A stretch of 64,000 bases of DNA. It comes from Aselliscus stoliczkanus. Lineage: Eukaryota; Chordata; Mammalia; Chiroptera; Hipposideridae. Position numbers and translations under genes: made by a program. This document shows, piece after piece, positions 25,085 through 37,533 of this stretch; position 1 is the stretch's first letter; each line of letters starts with the position of its first letter. The stretch is taken from NCBI GenBank assembly GCA_033961575.1, contig CM066733.1, forward strand, positions 140,852,421-140,916,420. Direction: 5' to 3'. The notes beneath the pieces were generated by a model. That model was given only the letters and a program-made list of their open reading frames with translations, was not told where the DNA came from and searched no databases.

Positions 25085-26131
25085 GTAAAGAAACAGCAAA
25101 AATGAACAGTAAGTCTTGTTTTTCAAGACGTTTGTATCTGGGACTATGGACTAATCATACTTTTCCCTATTCCTCCCACTGTGCACAACTAAAACCAGTG
25201 GACGTTATGTATAAACACAAACATAAAGGGAGTACAAAAGGCAAAGAGAAGAAGGCAGACCCCCCGGGGACATGGAACTACGCAGCAGTGAGTTCCCGGA
25301 GCTGTTTGTTTATTTTGCCTTCTGTATCCCAGACTTGGATCGGAAGAAGCTGGCAGCCAAGCAACACCAATGAGAAGGGACAAAAACAAAACCCAACAGT
25401 CAGCTCTCTCTAGCCAGAAGGAAAGGAAAGGGGCAGCGTAGCAAAGCCGAAAACTTTTAGATGATATCTGCTCTACCCCAGCCCAACATCACTTGAGAAA
25501 TTTGTGGCCCCAACACAAGCAAAAGTCAAGCAGGGAACATAGACTTCCACCCTCACCAGGCTGGGGTGTCAAGGAAAGCAAGACTTCCCCCTGGGCAGTA
25601 CCAGTGGAGGTCAGGAAGGGAGGTGGACTTCTACCTCCACCTAACCTCCACCTAGCAGTAACAAGGTGCCCACCCCTTGCCACCGATGTGGTGTCAGGTC
25701 CCTCCCACCCCCACTGTCAGTGGCAGCCAGGTGGGGAGAAGTAACAAGGCACTTTTCTCTCTCAGCCACAGAGGCATCGTGGAGGCCTACTGGAGAGCTG
25801 GAACTCCCACCCCACTCAGCGGTAATGAGTCCAACCCGTTCCGTTGTCAGTGGAGACTAGGTGGGGAACCTGGGTAATGGGGTGGCACCCCCACTTCCCT
25901 GCTGGTGCAGTGGTAGAGGAATCCAGTTAAAACAGAAAGAGTAAGTAAGACCCAGGGTCTCATATGACACTCAACATGCCCAGGTTTCATTAGAAAGTCA
26001 CTCACCATGTGAAGAATCACAAAAATCTCAAACTGAATGAAAAAAAAAGAAAAAAAAGAAAAAAAATTAAGTGAGTAAATGTGAAGGAATAAAAGACCTG
26101 TTTCTGAAATTCTACTTAAAACTAGAGAGAT
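25085..26131 (+). mobile_element. Old L1 5' UTR region
   Basis: Moderately GC-rich block with repeated phrases such as AGTAACAAGGTGCCCACCCC, GAGGCCTACTGGAGAGCTGG, GTTAAAACAGAAAGAGTAAG, ACACTCAACATGCCCAGG and AAAGTCACTCACCATG. I recognise these as part of the 5' region of older mammalian L1 elements. The short frames here are not genes. A long SINE is inserted at its 3' edge. Confidence 0.6.
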
Positions 26132-26146
26132 AAGAAAGCTCAGAAT

Positions 26147-26579
26147 GGGGCCGGCCGAGTGGCGCATTGGTTAAGCGCTGGTTTTGGGATGCCAGCGGCC
26201 CCGGTTCGGATCCCACAAGAGGGGCAGTGACACTGCCCTCTACAGCTAACAACAGCTCCACCTGGAGCTGGGCTGTGTGAGCCCCGGTGATGGTGTGGGC
26301 TGCAGCCCCTGCTGCAGTGGGCTGCCATAGGCTGCAGTGAGCGGCTGGCAGCCAAGAGTGAGCTGCCAATAGCCGCGGTGAGCGACATCCAGAGGCCAGC
26401 GACCAATCTGCCTCATCCGGGAAGAGCGCAATGACGATACCAACAGTGAAGCAACATCCTCCGCAACTAAACTGAAGAACAAAAAGACAGCAACTTGTCT
26501 GTTCCCCTTCCCCGATTCCCCAACTCTGTTCCCCTCCGCCAATTCCCCAATAAAATCTTTAAAAAAAAAAAGAAAAAAA
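26147..26579 (+). mobile_element. Long tRNA-derived SINE, full copy with TSD
   Basis: Complete copy from GGGCCGGCCGAGTGGCGCAT to CCAATAAAATCTTTAAAA. It is flanked by a perfect 16-base duplication AAGAAAGCTCAGAATG (26132-26147 and 26580-26595). It is one of the least diverged copies in the window, so probably recent. Confidence 0.95.
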
Positions 26580-26638
26580 AAGAAAGCTCAGAATGTAAAA
26601 ACCAGAACTAATGCATTAGTTTAAGTACAATGGTTCTA

Positions 26639-26765
26639 GGGCTGGCCGAGTGGCTCAGTTGGTTAAGAGCTCCCTCAAGAGTGTGAGCTGAGCTCTGAAC
26701 AACAGCAGTTTGAAGCCCAGCCTGAGCTGAGCTGCCAACAGGTGGCAGGATAGCTCAGCTAAAAT
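26639..26765 (+). mobile_element. Truncated dimeric-type SINE
   Basis: Head GGGCTGGCCGAGTGGCTCAG followed by TTGGTTAAGAGCTCCCTC and GAGCTGCCAACAGGTGGCAG, related to the first module of the element at 21722. Cut short soon after GATAGCTCAGCT. Confidence 0.7.
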
Positions 26766-27635
26766 ATAAAAGAAAGGAAGAAATACAATAGTTCTATAAA
26801 TTTAAAAGTTCACCTTAAAATTATTTTCTTTATAAAGTTAGAAGTTTTGAAATTATATTGTACAAGCAATTACCTATTGGATAGTGTAGTCTATTTAAAA
26901 TAAAATTATAATTATTCATGTTTTTTATTTGACTCTATCCTCTTTGGAGTTTAATTACTGTACAGTTTTTATTTCTAGCACATAAATTCTGAACCTAACA
27001 CATTAATCTCTAATTTTAGCTAATAATTCACCCAAATGGGATCTCCCTCATGCCCCATTTGTTACTACCTCAGAAGTTAGTGGAGCATAAAGTTGTACCA
27101 ACATAGTATAATCATTACCAACTCTTTGGCATTTCGATATTCTGTTCTAATGGCAAAAACAAAATACACACACAAAAAAAGCAGTTTTGTTCAACCAACT
27201 GTGACTTTGAGAGGGTGGACCCTGTTCAGGTTGAGCATTTTGATCAACTGCAATGTGCAAAAGTAGAAAATAGCTGAGTTTGGGGTCGTGATGGAGACAG
27301 CTGAACTACCCTGCATCACAGAATACATAGAAGACTGGGGACACGCAAAGGAGAAGATAAGGCAAAGGGTGTGAAGACTGAGAAGAAGGAAAGGTGAAAG
27401 AGATGAGAGAAGACCCATCTGGCCAACTACGACAGTGAACTAGATAAATTAAAACACCAGGTCATGAGACCACCAAAAACCGGTAAAGGCAAGCATTTTA
27501 ATATTTAATTTGAAGTTGTTTGCCCTTCTGTAATATTCCTCTCTTATCCACCTCCCCATGAGGATATAAGGCATCTTAGAAAGGGTTCTATCCCTCCACC
27601 TCTCCCACCACCCAATTTATAGAAACAGGGCCAAA

Positions 27636-27661
27636 ACACACACACACACACATACACACAC
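27636..27661 (+). repeat. Short (CA)n run
   Basis: About 13 CA units interrupted by one CATA. Confidence 0.9.
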
Positions 27662-28203
27662 CAGGAGGAAGACCATGGCTAAAATCCAACTTATGCAATT
27701 ATAGAGTCTTTATAAGCCTTCAGAATCTGCACATACACACAACAGAACAAAATGTTAAGAAAACAATGAGAATACTAAAATGATAAATAATACAAGACTC
27801 ATAGAACATTTTTACGCGTATTTACAAGACTTATCTCATTTGACTAGAGGAATGCACAAATCTTAAATATAAGTAGACAAAACTTCATGCTAATGTCAAA
27901 AATAATAAAATCTGGTTAATGAAAATTAGGGAATCAATGACTACCCAGGGGTATGAAAAAAGTTCCATACTAACTCAAGTTGACCAAAGCCTAGTTCCTG
28001 CTACACAATATTGCATCAAAATATAACGGAGTTTAGATAGTTAAGAGTGCTATACCTAAAGTTAAAATAACTCCAAGTAAAAAGCCAATACGGAACAACC
28101 CAACAAATTCAGAAAAGAGCTCCAAGGGTTTTGATTAAAAATAATAAAATGACTACAAAGACAAATAAGTGGCCCACTTAGCAATGATGAAAAAAAGAAG
28201 TAA

Positions 28204-28319
28204 GGGCCGGCCAAGTGGTGCGGTGGTTGAGCGCTGGCTTGAGATGCCAGCGGCCCCGGTTCGGGTCCCATATATGAGGGCCAGTGACACTGCCCTCAAA
28301 AAAACAAAACAAAACAAAA
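28204..28319 (+). mobile_element. Head-only tRNA SINE
   Basis: GGGCCGGCCAAGTGGTGCGG through GGTTCGGGTCCC to GACACTGCCCTC, then A-rich tail (AAACAAAACAAAAC). Same end point as the other head-only copies. Confidence 0.88.
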
Positions 28320-29151
28320 AAACAAGAACTAAATTTAGAGATAATAAGGTTATTCTACAATAGATAAGATAATACTATTTGTTAAGGAGGCTGGGGTTTG
28401 GAGGGCCAAGAAAGAAAATATCAAACATGACACGTAATTATGGTCATGCATCAAACACCTGGCTCAGAGTGTGTGAGTGTCTTTCAAGGTAGAAAACTGA
28501 TTATTATTGGTGACTACTATTTTAACGGCAAACAATAAGTTGAAACGTGGGATACATCAGCATCATCCTTTCTGTACATCTGTACAGAACACGTCAGCCC
28601 TTTTAGTTAAAAATCAGCCACTCAGCCTAAGGCACTTACTCGATAGAATTATCAGTGGGTTCATACCTTTGTACATAATGGGTATGGCCTCATTTATTCT
28701 CATTAATAATGAGTTAAGACCATTCACATATGCTTCAAATTATTTTAAATAATCAACAAAAGTCCTTTAGGCAGATGTTTAGTAGCCAGGTGTAATGTGT
28801 TGATCTTCTCACAGGTGAGCTTGAGGTGTGCAGAAAAGGGGAACAGCGGGAGTTATTAATAAAGCTGAGCCTTGGATTCACTCTCTCCCAAGCCTGCAGA
28901 GGGCATTTTTTAGGTAAAATTCTCAGAAAATCCATGATCAGTTCCAGTTAAGAAGTTTAAGGAGACTTAATTAACCCCTGCCAAACCATAAAATATTAGA
29001 AGGGAAAACTCCCATGATTAGAGAAAAATATGGGTGACAGGGAGGCTTAGTTCAAACTATGCTGAATAAACATAGTAGGAAAAGACTTGTGGGAAAAGCA
29101 CAATTCAACAGTTCTTTTCTTAAAAGATTTACTAATAATTTAATATCTCAT

Positions 29152-29517
29152 TGTTATGAACTAAATTTTGTACCCCCAAAATTTATATATTGAAACTCCA
29201 ACTCCCAATGTGACTGTATTTGGAGATAGGGAGATCATAATGGTGAGGCCCTAACACAATAAGACTGGTGTCCTCATAAGAATGGGAAGACACACCAGAG
29301 ATCTCTCTCCATGGAGGTATAGATGAAAGGCCGTGTAAAGACACAGCAAGAAGGCAGCCATCAGCAAGCCAGGAAAAGAGTCCTCACCAGAAACCAAATC
29401 TACTGGCCCCCTGATTTAGGACTTCCAGTTTTCCAAATCGTGAAAAAACAAATTTCTGTCATTGAAGCCATCCAGTCTATGATATTTTGTTATAGCAGCC
29501 CAATCAGGTTACTATGA
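29152..29517 (+). mobile_element. MaLR-type solo LTR (MST-like)
   Basis: Begins ATGAACTAAATTTTGTACCC and contains CTCCAACTCCCAATGTGACT, GTGAGGCCCTAACA, GACACAGCAAGAAGGCAGCC, TCACCAGAAACCAAATCTAC and TCCAGTCTATGATATTTTGT, ending AGCAGCCCAATCAGGTTA. This is the layout of an ERVL-MaLR LTR of the MST group. No internal sequence is attached. Confidence 0.8.
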
Positions 29518-30092
29518 AGTCAGACAATTAAGTTCGCAAATGCATCCTAGAAAAAATGCTACATACTTCATTGCTCAATATCACTATGGTCACCTTTGAA
29601 GCACTCCCCTTGAGAAGCTATGCACCCAGCCAGTGCCTAGTCCACCCTTCAAAGCAATTTGGAACTCTTTTTCCGGAATGGCCATCAGGGCTGTCATCGT
29701 ATTATCCTTGATATCCACCATGTCATCAAAATGTCTTCCTTTCAATATTTCCTTTATCTTTGGGTAAAGAAAGAAGTCATTGGGGGGCAGATCAGGTGAG
29801 TAGGGAGAGTGTTCCAATACAGTTATTTGTTTTCTGGCTACAAACTCCCTCCCAGACAGTGCCGTGTGAGCTGGTGCATTGTCGTGATGCCAGAGCCATG
29901 AATTGTTGGTGAAAAGTTCAGCTTGTTTTCTTCTAACTTTTTCATGCAGCCTTTTCAGCACTTCCAAATAGTACATACACTTGGTTAACTGTTTGTCCAG
30001 TTGGTTCAAATTCATAATGAATAATCCATCAGACATCAAAAAAGGTTAGCAACATCATTGCAACAAGTTCGCAAACTTAATTGTCGGACCAC
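29518..30092 (-). mobile_element. Non-autonomous mariner, copy 1 (transposase C-terminal half)
   Basis: About 575 bases bounded by inverted ends TCAGACAATTAAGTTCGCAA and the reverse AGTTCGCAAACTTAATTGTC. The minus strand keeps an open frame of 149 codons (30039-29590) encoding the C-terminal half of a mariner transposase. HHDNAPAHT holds the second catalytic Asp, and 34 residues intervene before the third Asp in SPDLPPNDFFL: the mariner DD34D spacing. The helix-turn-helix DNA-binding part and the first catalytic Asp are absent, so the element cannot move itself. It abuts the MST-like LTR. Confidence 0.9.
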
Positions 30093-33000
30093 ATACACTC
30101 ATATGTGAAGTATTCTAAAGTTTAATCCAGTTAATAACCAAGTATTATTGATAGTTTGTTATATATCCAGTCCTGTGGTAAACTAAGGTGGACAAATAAA
30201 ATTTAAGATATGATTCCCAAAATGAATGGACCATTGTTGATTAGACAAAGGTTATGCAAAGCAATTAGCAAATGAAACAAAACTAAATGAAAATAATTTT
30301 GAAACTATATGATAAAATATTGATACATGAACAGATTATTCACAGATTGAAAAAGGGTTTCATATTCAATACCATTTTTAATGTATGCTACTGGAATGCT
30401 ATATTAAGATGTATTTTAAGGAGCAATGGGCTCACTAGGAAAGAAAGCTATGATAGATTTGTGGTGTGTACACAGATGTAGAAAACTGCAAATGTAAATG
30501 GTTGTTGTCTGTGTGATCTAGAATTACTGAGAAAGGATTTGTGAGAGAGGGGATGGGTCTCAAACTGTGACTCACTACGGGTATGCTTTACATACATAAC
30601 AAAGAGCATAACAATGTATGAATGCGTACGATTCAAAGCAGGAAACAGATAGTAAGAACAAATCTGCTTATTTCAGTGGGAAGAGTGAAAACATAATATA
30701 GACTCATAGGAGATCAATATAACTTACCAAATTCTAAAGCAAGCACTGTAAAACAACTGGGTTTCATAAACTGGAAAAGCAGAGAATCACGATTTCTTTA
30801 ACCATTATTTAAAAAGTCACATATTTTTTACATACAGAAGATTGATATTAATTAGTGATTCATGATGATACACACATCTCAAATTGGAAAACATCTCAAA
30901 GATTGAAGATACTCGTTAAAAACATCTCAAACAATGGCATTACTGAGCAATTATACTGCCATTTAAAACTGAGAACAATAGCAGAGCTCTCCTTCTTATA
31001 TAATTTTTAGAGAAAATCTGAAACTTAGATTATTCTTAATAGGCTTGACTCAAAGCACCAAGACTAATTATTAATCATTCATTCAATGTGATGATAATCT
31101 AGAGTGAAGCCAAAGACCTGACCACCTGATTTGAAATGATCAAATCCTTTGGTAGCTAATTACACCATGACTCAAGGGATTAAACAAAAAGATCAGGATA
31201 TTAAAATGCTCCATCTCTGCATAATTAGATATATTTGCTGGCTACCATGCTTACTTTCTATGTCATATGCAGAGATGTTTATTCACATGTTCAATTTTAT
31301 TTAATTGTTCTAATAATTTTAGTGTTGATTTTCCTACTGTCACAAACTTTTGTTTATAGTGGTGTCTAGACTTTAGTGGTTAAATTGACAGGTCATTTTT
31401 TTCTCTCCACAGTACTCCCAGACTTGACTAGAGATTTCATTGTTCCATCATCCAAACACAAATCCAAGTCACACTATGAAAACAGTATATTTATATCAGT
31501 ATTAGACTCACTACAAAAAGCAAATTCTGCTAACCGATTTCACTACTTCCTTTGACACACCTTGAAGCCCACGACAAAAGCTCCCATGTCACCTGTCTGT
31601 GTACTTTAAGTCAAATAATGCTGAGGCAGAAGACGGTATCTTCCCCGGCAGCCATATCTCAAGAGTGCCCAACAGTTAGATGCAAAGAACACAGAATAAT
31701 CAGATTCATCCCAGGATCTCTGGAGAACATTGAGGATTATTTTACATTTAACTCCATCCTAACCCAACTGGCCCAGCAGACATACATTTTAGCAGTATCA
31801 TAGTAAGTAAATAAGTAAATGTTTAGGCATGAAATCTCTCTTCGATTAAGACTTTTTTAGAATGTGGACTAAATGGTTTAATGAAATATTTCTTTGAGCT
31901 GATCTAGTTGTGATGTGATATCCATCTCTGAAGGCTTCATGCTTTGGTTTCTTCCGTGACAAAAATATTTCATTCACATTATGGAGACACAGCTGATGTG
32001 AACATCATATAAGCATTGCTCTAGTTACTGGAAAGAAACTAGAAACGTCCAGTTGATTGAGAGAGGGGATAGAGCAGTCAAACATAATTTTTAAAGACTG
32101 CTTCTGAGGTTGATAAGCCAGATTGCTTTAAACCCTTTTAATGAGACATTATAGGCTGTAAAAATTAAAGAGGGTCAATTATGGAGATTATCTTAAAATT
32201 TACTGTAGACATAAACACACATGTACAGGTAAAAGAAACAGCTGAAGAAGTATTTTGCTTTTCTTAGGACTATGTTCTGTGGCAAGCAATAGGAAATGTA
32301 ACAGTGACTTAAAAAAATACAAATCTGTCTCTCACATAACAAGAGGTGCAAAGCCAGGTAGCCTAGAACTGGTGCTTTCTAAGTGTCTGCTTTGCCAGTC
32401 TTCACACCCTGACTTTGTAGGCATGCATGCCATCTCACCTTCAGAGGGTGACCTCTAGGCATCATGTCTGGAGTCCTAGCCATGGAGAAGAGGGAAGTGG
32501 CTCAGCTCCTTCTCATTAGAAAACTGAAAGCTTTCCTGGAAGTCTCACCCAAAAGACTTCTCACCTCTCATTAGCCAGAACGAGGTGACACAGACATCCT
32601 CAGACCAACTGCCAGCCAAGGAGTAAGATCACTGTACTGGTTAAAGCAATAAGGATTCATCCACCTCTACCAAAATATTTAGTCAGGCTTCTGTTAGCCA
32701 AGGCAAGTGGAGAGAACAAATGTTAAGTAGGCCACGGATGGTGATTGTGATGGGTTTGAACACATCATCTTTCTCCAGCAAATCATTTTGGAAGATAAAT
32801 CACATCTCTTTAGTTTTCACATGTCTCGACCTGATTTAATTCAAAAGTATCCAATGTATTAAATTAACTGTAAATTATTTTTACATAAATCAACAGCAAA
32901 ACTAAAAGCATTTTAACATATTTTAAAAACTTGAAAATTTCCAGAGAGAGAGAGACACTATTTGTCTAGTGCTTGTTTGGCTTGTACAACCTCTTCGCTA

Positions 33001-33339
33001 TGACACAGAAGTTCCCCTTCCATTTTGAGCCTAAACCGCCCCAAACCCCTTCTCCTCTAACTTTCCTGTAGTCTCTGCCCCGCCATCATCTCTTATAACC
33101 TCATCTTTCCTCTAACAGGCCCTGCCTTCACCAAACCACCTGGCTTCCCTTTTCATTCTTCAGTGCACCACATTTTGGCATCTGCCCTCAACATTCCACT
33201 GAAAACACGTTAGGTGAACTCATCTCCTAACTGTCAGGTTCATTTTTCACCTTCCTTTGCCTGCCTGCAGCATTTCAGGGTAATGCCCGCTGTGTGTTGA
33301 AACTCTCCCTTGCTGGCTCCATAATACTCTTCTCCTGGA

Positions 33340-33600
33340 AGGCAGTTAATTATAGCACTTAAGAGCATGGGCTCAACATACAGACACAGAGTCCACTCCA
33401 AGTTATGCTCTTTACTACTTGTAAATGGTGAGAAAGTCATTCATGCAACTGGGCCTCCATTTTCTCGATTGCGAAAAAGGGATCGCAGGATTACTATCCA
33501 CCTCATTGAGTTGTTGTAGGGCATACAATTAGGTAATCCATTTAAAAGATTGAACACAGGGCCTACTACTGTTGGTGTTCAATAACAACTCTTAGGTACT
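33340..33600 (+). repeat. MIR SINE
   Basis: Carries AAGAGCATGGGCTCAACATA, CTGGGCCTCCATTTTCTCGA, CCTCATTGAGTTGTTGTAGG and a tail near GTTCAATAA, the MIR order in plus orientation. Confidence 0.75.
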
Positions 33601-33979
33601 ACTCTTCTCTTACATTCTTCCAGTTCTTCCTGTCTGTTTGCAAAACTGTGCAATGACTTGTAAAAACAGGTAAACCCCTAAAAGAGCTCAAATTATTTTT
33701 GACACAGCTTTGTTCAGCCCTATATGTTTCAAGACAAGGACACAGTAACAGTTACTTCACCTGGACTCATGAGTTCCAAAGATAAGATTTTTCCAGCAAC
33801 TCACCAAGGTCACACCTTCTAATCTCTGACCAAAATGTGGAACTTCTCCCTAAAACCAAACCTAATTGAAAATCTCCAAAATCTTTTCCCTCTGAATCAT
33901 TCTCAATTTCTCTATTTTAAAAAAATAACTTGTGAATGCAAATACAAGACAACTTTTATTAATTTCTACCTGTTGGTTG

Positions 33980-34620
33980 TCATGCTGGGGCTCAGCTCCC
34001 CGCAGATGAAAGCAGGATTCGGTGAGGCCAAAAAGGAACAATGGAGCCACAGATAGGGGGTTCATACCACTGTATTATATTCTCAATGACGGCTGACCGA
34101 AATACGAGAGGCAAACATCCCCCAATACCCCAACAAGGTGTCTTTCTGCACCAGTCCGCCAGCGGCCAGGGGAGACACAGGAAGCAGGATCCGCAGGATC
34201 TGCACCATTCGCTACACCCGCAACTTGCTAACACAGCTGCAGCAGTTGTATGCAAAACGATAGTAGCTAATGGCCAACTGGTTACAGCTGATGACCATCT
34301 AATAACCGAGCCAGCACTTTTCCGTGTGAGGCCCAGGGCCTGGAAACTGCTCTCCCAACCCTTTCCCGACATTGGTTCACTCCTATCTTTGGGACATAAT
34401 ATTTTAAATACTGCTTCTCTCAAATGAAACAGCACCTCTGGCTCCCAGTTTTCTCCTGTCAGCAGACCTGATAAGCCTGCTTCCTGAACCACTGATAACA
34501 GATCCAGCAGGAAAGCACCTAGACAAGTGACTTGCCATGCCATTTGCATTCACCCTCACATTCTTCCTGGTTTATTAATCAGAGAGCACTTTAGGTTTGG
34601 TTGCTCATCTTGCAATGAAA
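33980..34620. other. GC-rich unclassified block, LTR-like candidate
   Basis: Base composition rises above the surrounding intron. It contains CATGCTGGGGCTCAGCTCCC near its left edge and moderately long open frames on both strands (34041-34427 plus, 33992-34549 minus) with no recognisable domain. The overall look, a promoter-like GC-rich unit of several hundred bases, suggests a lineage-specific LTR, but I could not place its ends. Confidence 0.35.
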
Positions 34621-37221
34621 CCACCTAGCTAATCTATTAGCCAGCCGGCTGCTTTTTAATTTGTGCAAAAAGAAATTGTGAGATTTTTCTAAAGTCCTTT
34701 CCTGAAACTAAGATCCACTATTCCTCTATTTTTCCCCCCTTCTACAAATGAGGACTGATTTAATGAGGCTAAACTTCTAAAGCAATTTTTAACCTCCTTC
34801 AAAAATATGAAATGATAAAATATCAGGGGTTTTTACTTTATGTGGGTCACAAGTGCATTTTGAAAATCAGTAAAAACCTATGGATCATCCTCCCCCAATT
34901 TTTTTTAAATGCTTGCGCACACAGTGTATACAGCTTATCATTATTCCATACATTAGAAGAGAGAAAATGTGGTTCATAATTATGGCCATAAGAGAAAGAG
35001 ATGAAATTTTCATTATCATACCAATTCAAGTTTAGACATACATTTAAAAAAAAAATTTTTTTGCCTCCTTGAAAACAGCAAAGGTTTATTTGGAACAAAA
35101 CAATTTAAAATTTCTATCAAGTGTCAGCCAATTAAAAATAAAGATTTCTCTATGCACAAGAAGTTTTATGAACATCTTTTCAACAGCCTAATTTTTCAAA
35201 GCAGCTACTTTCTCTTGTATAGAATGTAGTGACTATGGCAACTTACAAATTGCATCCATGGTCTCATTACAAGTAAAAACAAGCAATCCATTATGTTCTT
35301 AAAGATTTCTAATTTGTTTCCGTGTTACAGGACAAGAGTATTCTAATAAACCTAGGCTACCATTTATATTGAAACCTTAGTATCAGCAGAAGTTAGCAAG
35401 TAATCACTTATACAAAGCTTTACAAGTATACCTTTTCACTTCACTCATTGTGGAATTTATTCTCTAAGAAATTCTGATACAAAGTAAACTGATATGAGAG
35501 CATGATAAAAAGTTTCTCAAACATGTCATAGATATCAAAGGATTCAGCATAATAACTTTATGATTTTTTGATACATATGATAAAAAAGTATCACTAGTAT
35601 TATCAGTCAAAAATGCCTACATGAGTTTATTGAAAAAATAATCGTTAAAGCATTCACAAAAAGTCAATGGCAAGATTTTTGCAGGTGATTTTTAACTGAT
35701 TTGAATTACCTACAGCAAAGCAAGTTGCTCACATCTGAGCAAAATTAAGCTATCTAACACTTCCCAAATGCAGTAGGAGTTCGGGATAAATTGCTGTCTT
35801 AGGGAGACTGTCCCCATGTTTAAATCATTAACTCTTTTTTAAAATAATGCTTTCTCAGGATTGTTTTTGGGGATATAGAACATGGAATGGGGAAGGGGAA
35901 AGATAAGGTTGGGAAAGAATAAAATGTCGATTAAATTATTTTCTATGACATTATAAACACACAGTAAAATTATAGTAGCGTACAAGTGAAATACTGCCAC
36001 CCAGTGGAATTATAATATAAATAAAATCTTTAAATTTGAAAACTGCAAGAATTTCATATCACTTTTCAATTGGAATAATGGAGCTTAATAATTTTCAAAA
36101 TACTTTCAAAAATATTATTCCTTAAAAAAAATCCAGTGGGACAGACAACTGAAGCGAGTACATCTTTTCCTGAATCTGAGGTTCTAGCAGATTAAATGAC
36201 TTGACGGCGTTCTATGTTTAGTTAGTAGCAAAGTGAGCAATGGACAGCCCACAGCCACTGGCTCCCAGTCCACTCCTGGAGCCTTTGACATCTCTACTCT
36301 TGTCTAAACACTGTATTTCCTAGAGGAAGAAAACTAAGGCTCAGATATTATCAAAGCTTGTCAAAAGTTTCTAAGGGGTCTTGGGAGTGCAGCTTGAAGC
36401 AGTGCCCTACCACCATGGAAATTCTTGGAAGACTTGTATTTTTCCTTTAAAAAATTGTATATGATTTGCATTCTATTCCATATCATATACATTTGTATTT
36501 TAATTATAAAATGTTTTTTCCTCAAATGTCTTTTAGAAAAATTGTTGCTTAGGACAATGGTGCATCTCTGTCCCGTACTACCAACTGACCAGCCCAGAAC
36601 CACACTGAAGATGGGGAGATGGGGAGTATGAGCGTTCCAGGTTCAGACACCTGGAAAGTGACTTGCTCGAGTTCACTGATTTATCAAGTATTTGATGAAC
36701 ACCTGCCAAATGCCAGGCATCATTTTAGGTCGTGGGACATGTTGTGATACCAAAAAACCCCAAATTATCAGTGGTATAGTAGAACAAACTTCTACTTCTC
36801 TCCCATGCTAGAATTTACTACAGATTGGCTAAGGGATCTTCTTCACATTGTCATCATCTTCATGCTGGGACCATCGGACAGAGCAATTAATATTGCTCTG
36901 AAACATCAACAGTAATCTATTGGCAGAGAAAAGAGTAAAACTGAACAACAAGAATCGACACACATCATTTCTTGTCACATTTTATTGACCAAAGCTTGCC
37001 ACATGACAGAGATAAAGATATAACTGCTTCAACTGGGCAAAGAATAATCCTCCCATGGGGAGAGGACATGGATATTGGTAAACGGTAATAGTCTGCAGCA
37101 CCCCAACTTTTCCAAACATACGGAGGAAAGGTGATTTTGAGTAACACAGAGGATAGAGGCCCATTCTTGGAGCTCTATCCTGTAGATCTGTGATTGACCC
37201 AAGAATGGATGCATTTAAAAA

Positions 37222-37533
37222 GCTCCCTGTCTGATGAGTTTCACACAGCATAATACCCTCTACATCCATGTTATCATAGATGGCAATATTTCTTTCTTTT
37301 TTATGGCTGAGTAATATTCCATTATATATATGTAGCACATCTTCTGTATCCATTCACCTATCGGGGGACACCCAGCTTGCTTCCATAGCTCCACTACTGT
37401 AAACAACGCTGCAATGAACGCAGGGGTGTGTGTATCTTTTCTAATTAGTGTTTTGGATTTCTTCAGATAAATGCTCAGAAGAAAAGTTGGGTCATATGGT
37501 GGTTCTATTTTTAATTTTTTGAGAAACCTCCAG
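37222..37533 (-). mobile_element. Inverted 5' segment of a twin-primed L1
   Basis: The minus strand translates as the C-terminal region of L1 ORF2, including MEYYSAIKKKEILPSMITWM preceded by PPIGEWIQK. It lies head to head with the plus-strand L1 segment that begins at about 37534. The two pieces are consecutive parts of the same L1. Confidence 0.85.

Noticed and set aside
25102..25877. Protein-coding exon cluster with frames up to 103 codons
   Set aside because: The sequence reads as an old L1 5' region; frames are short, overlap on both strands and have no splice context or domain.
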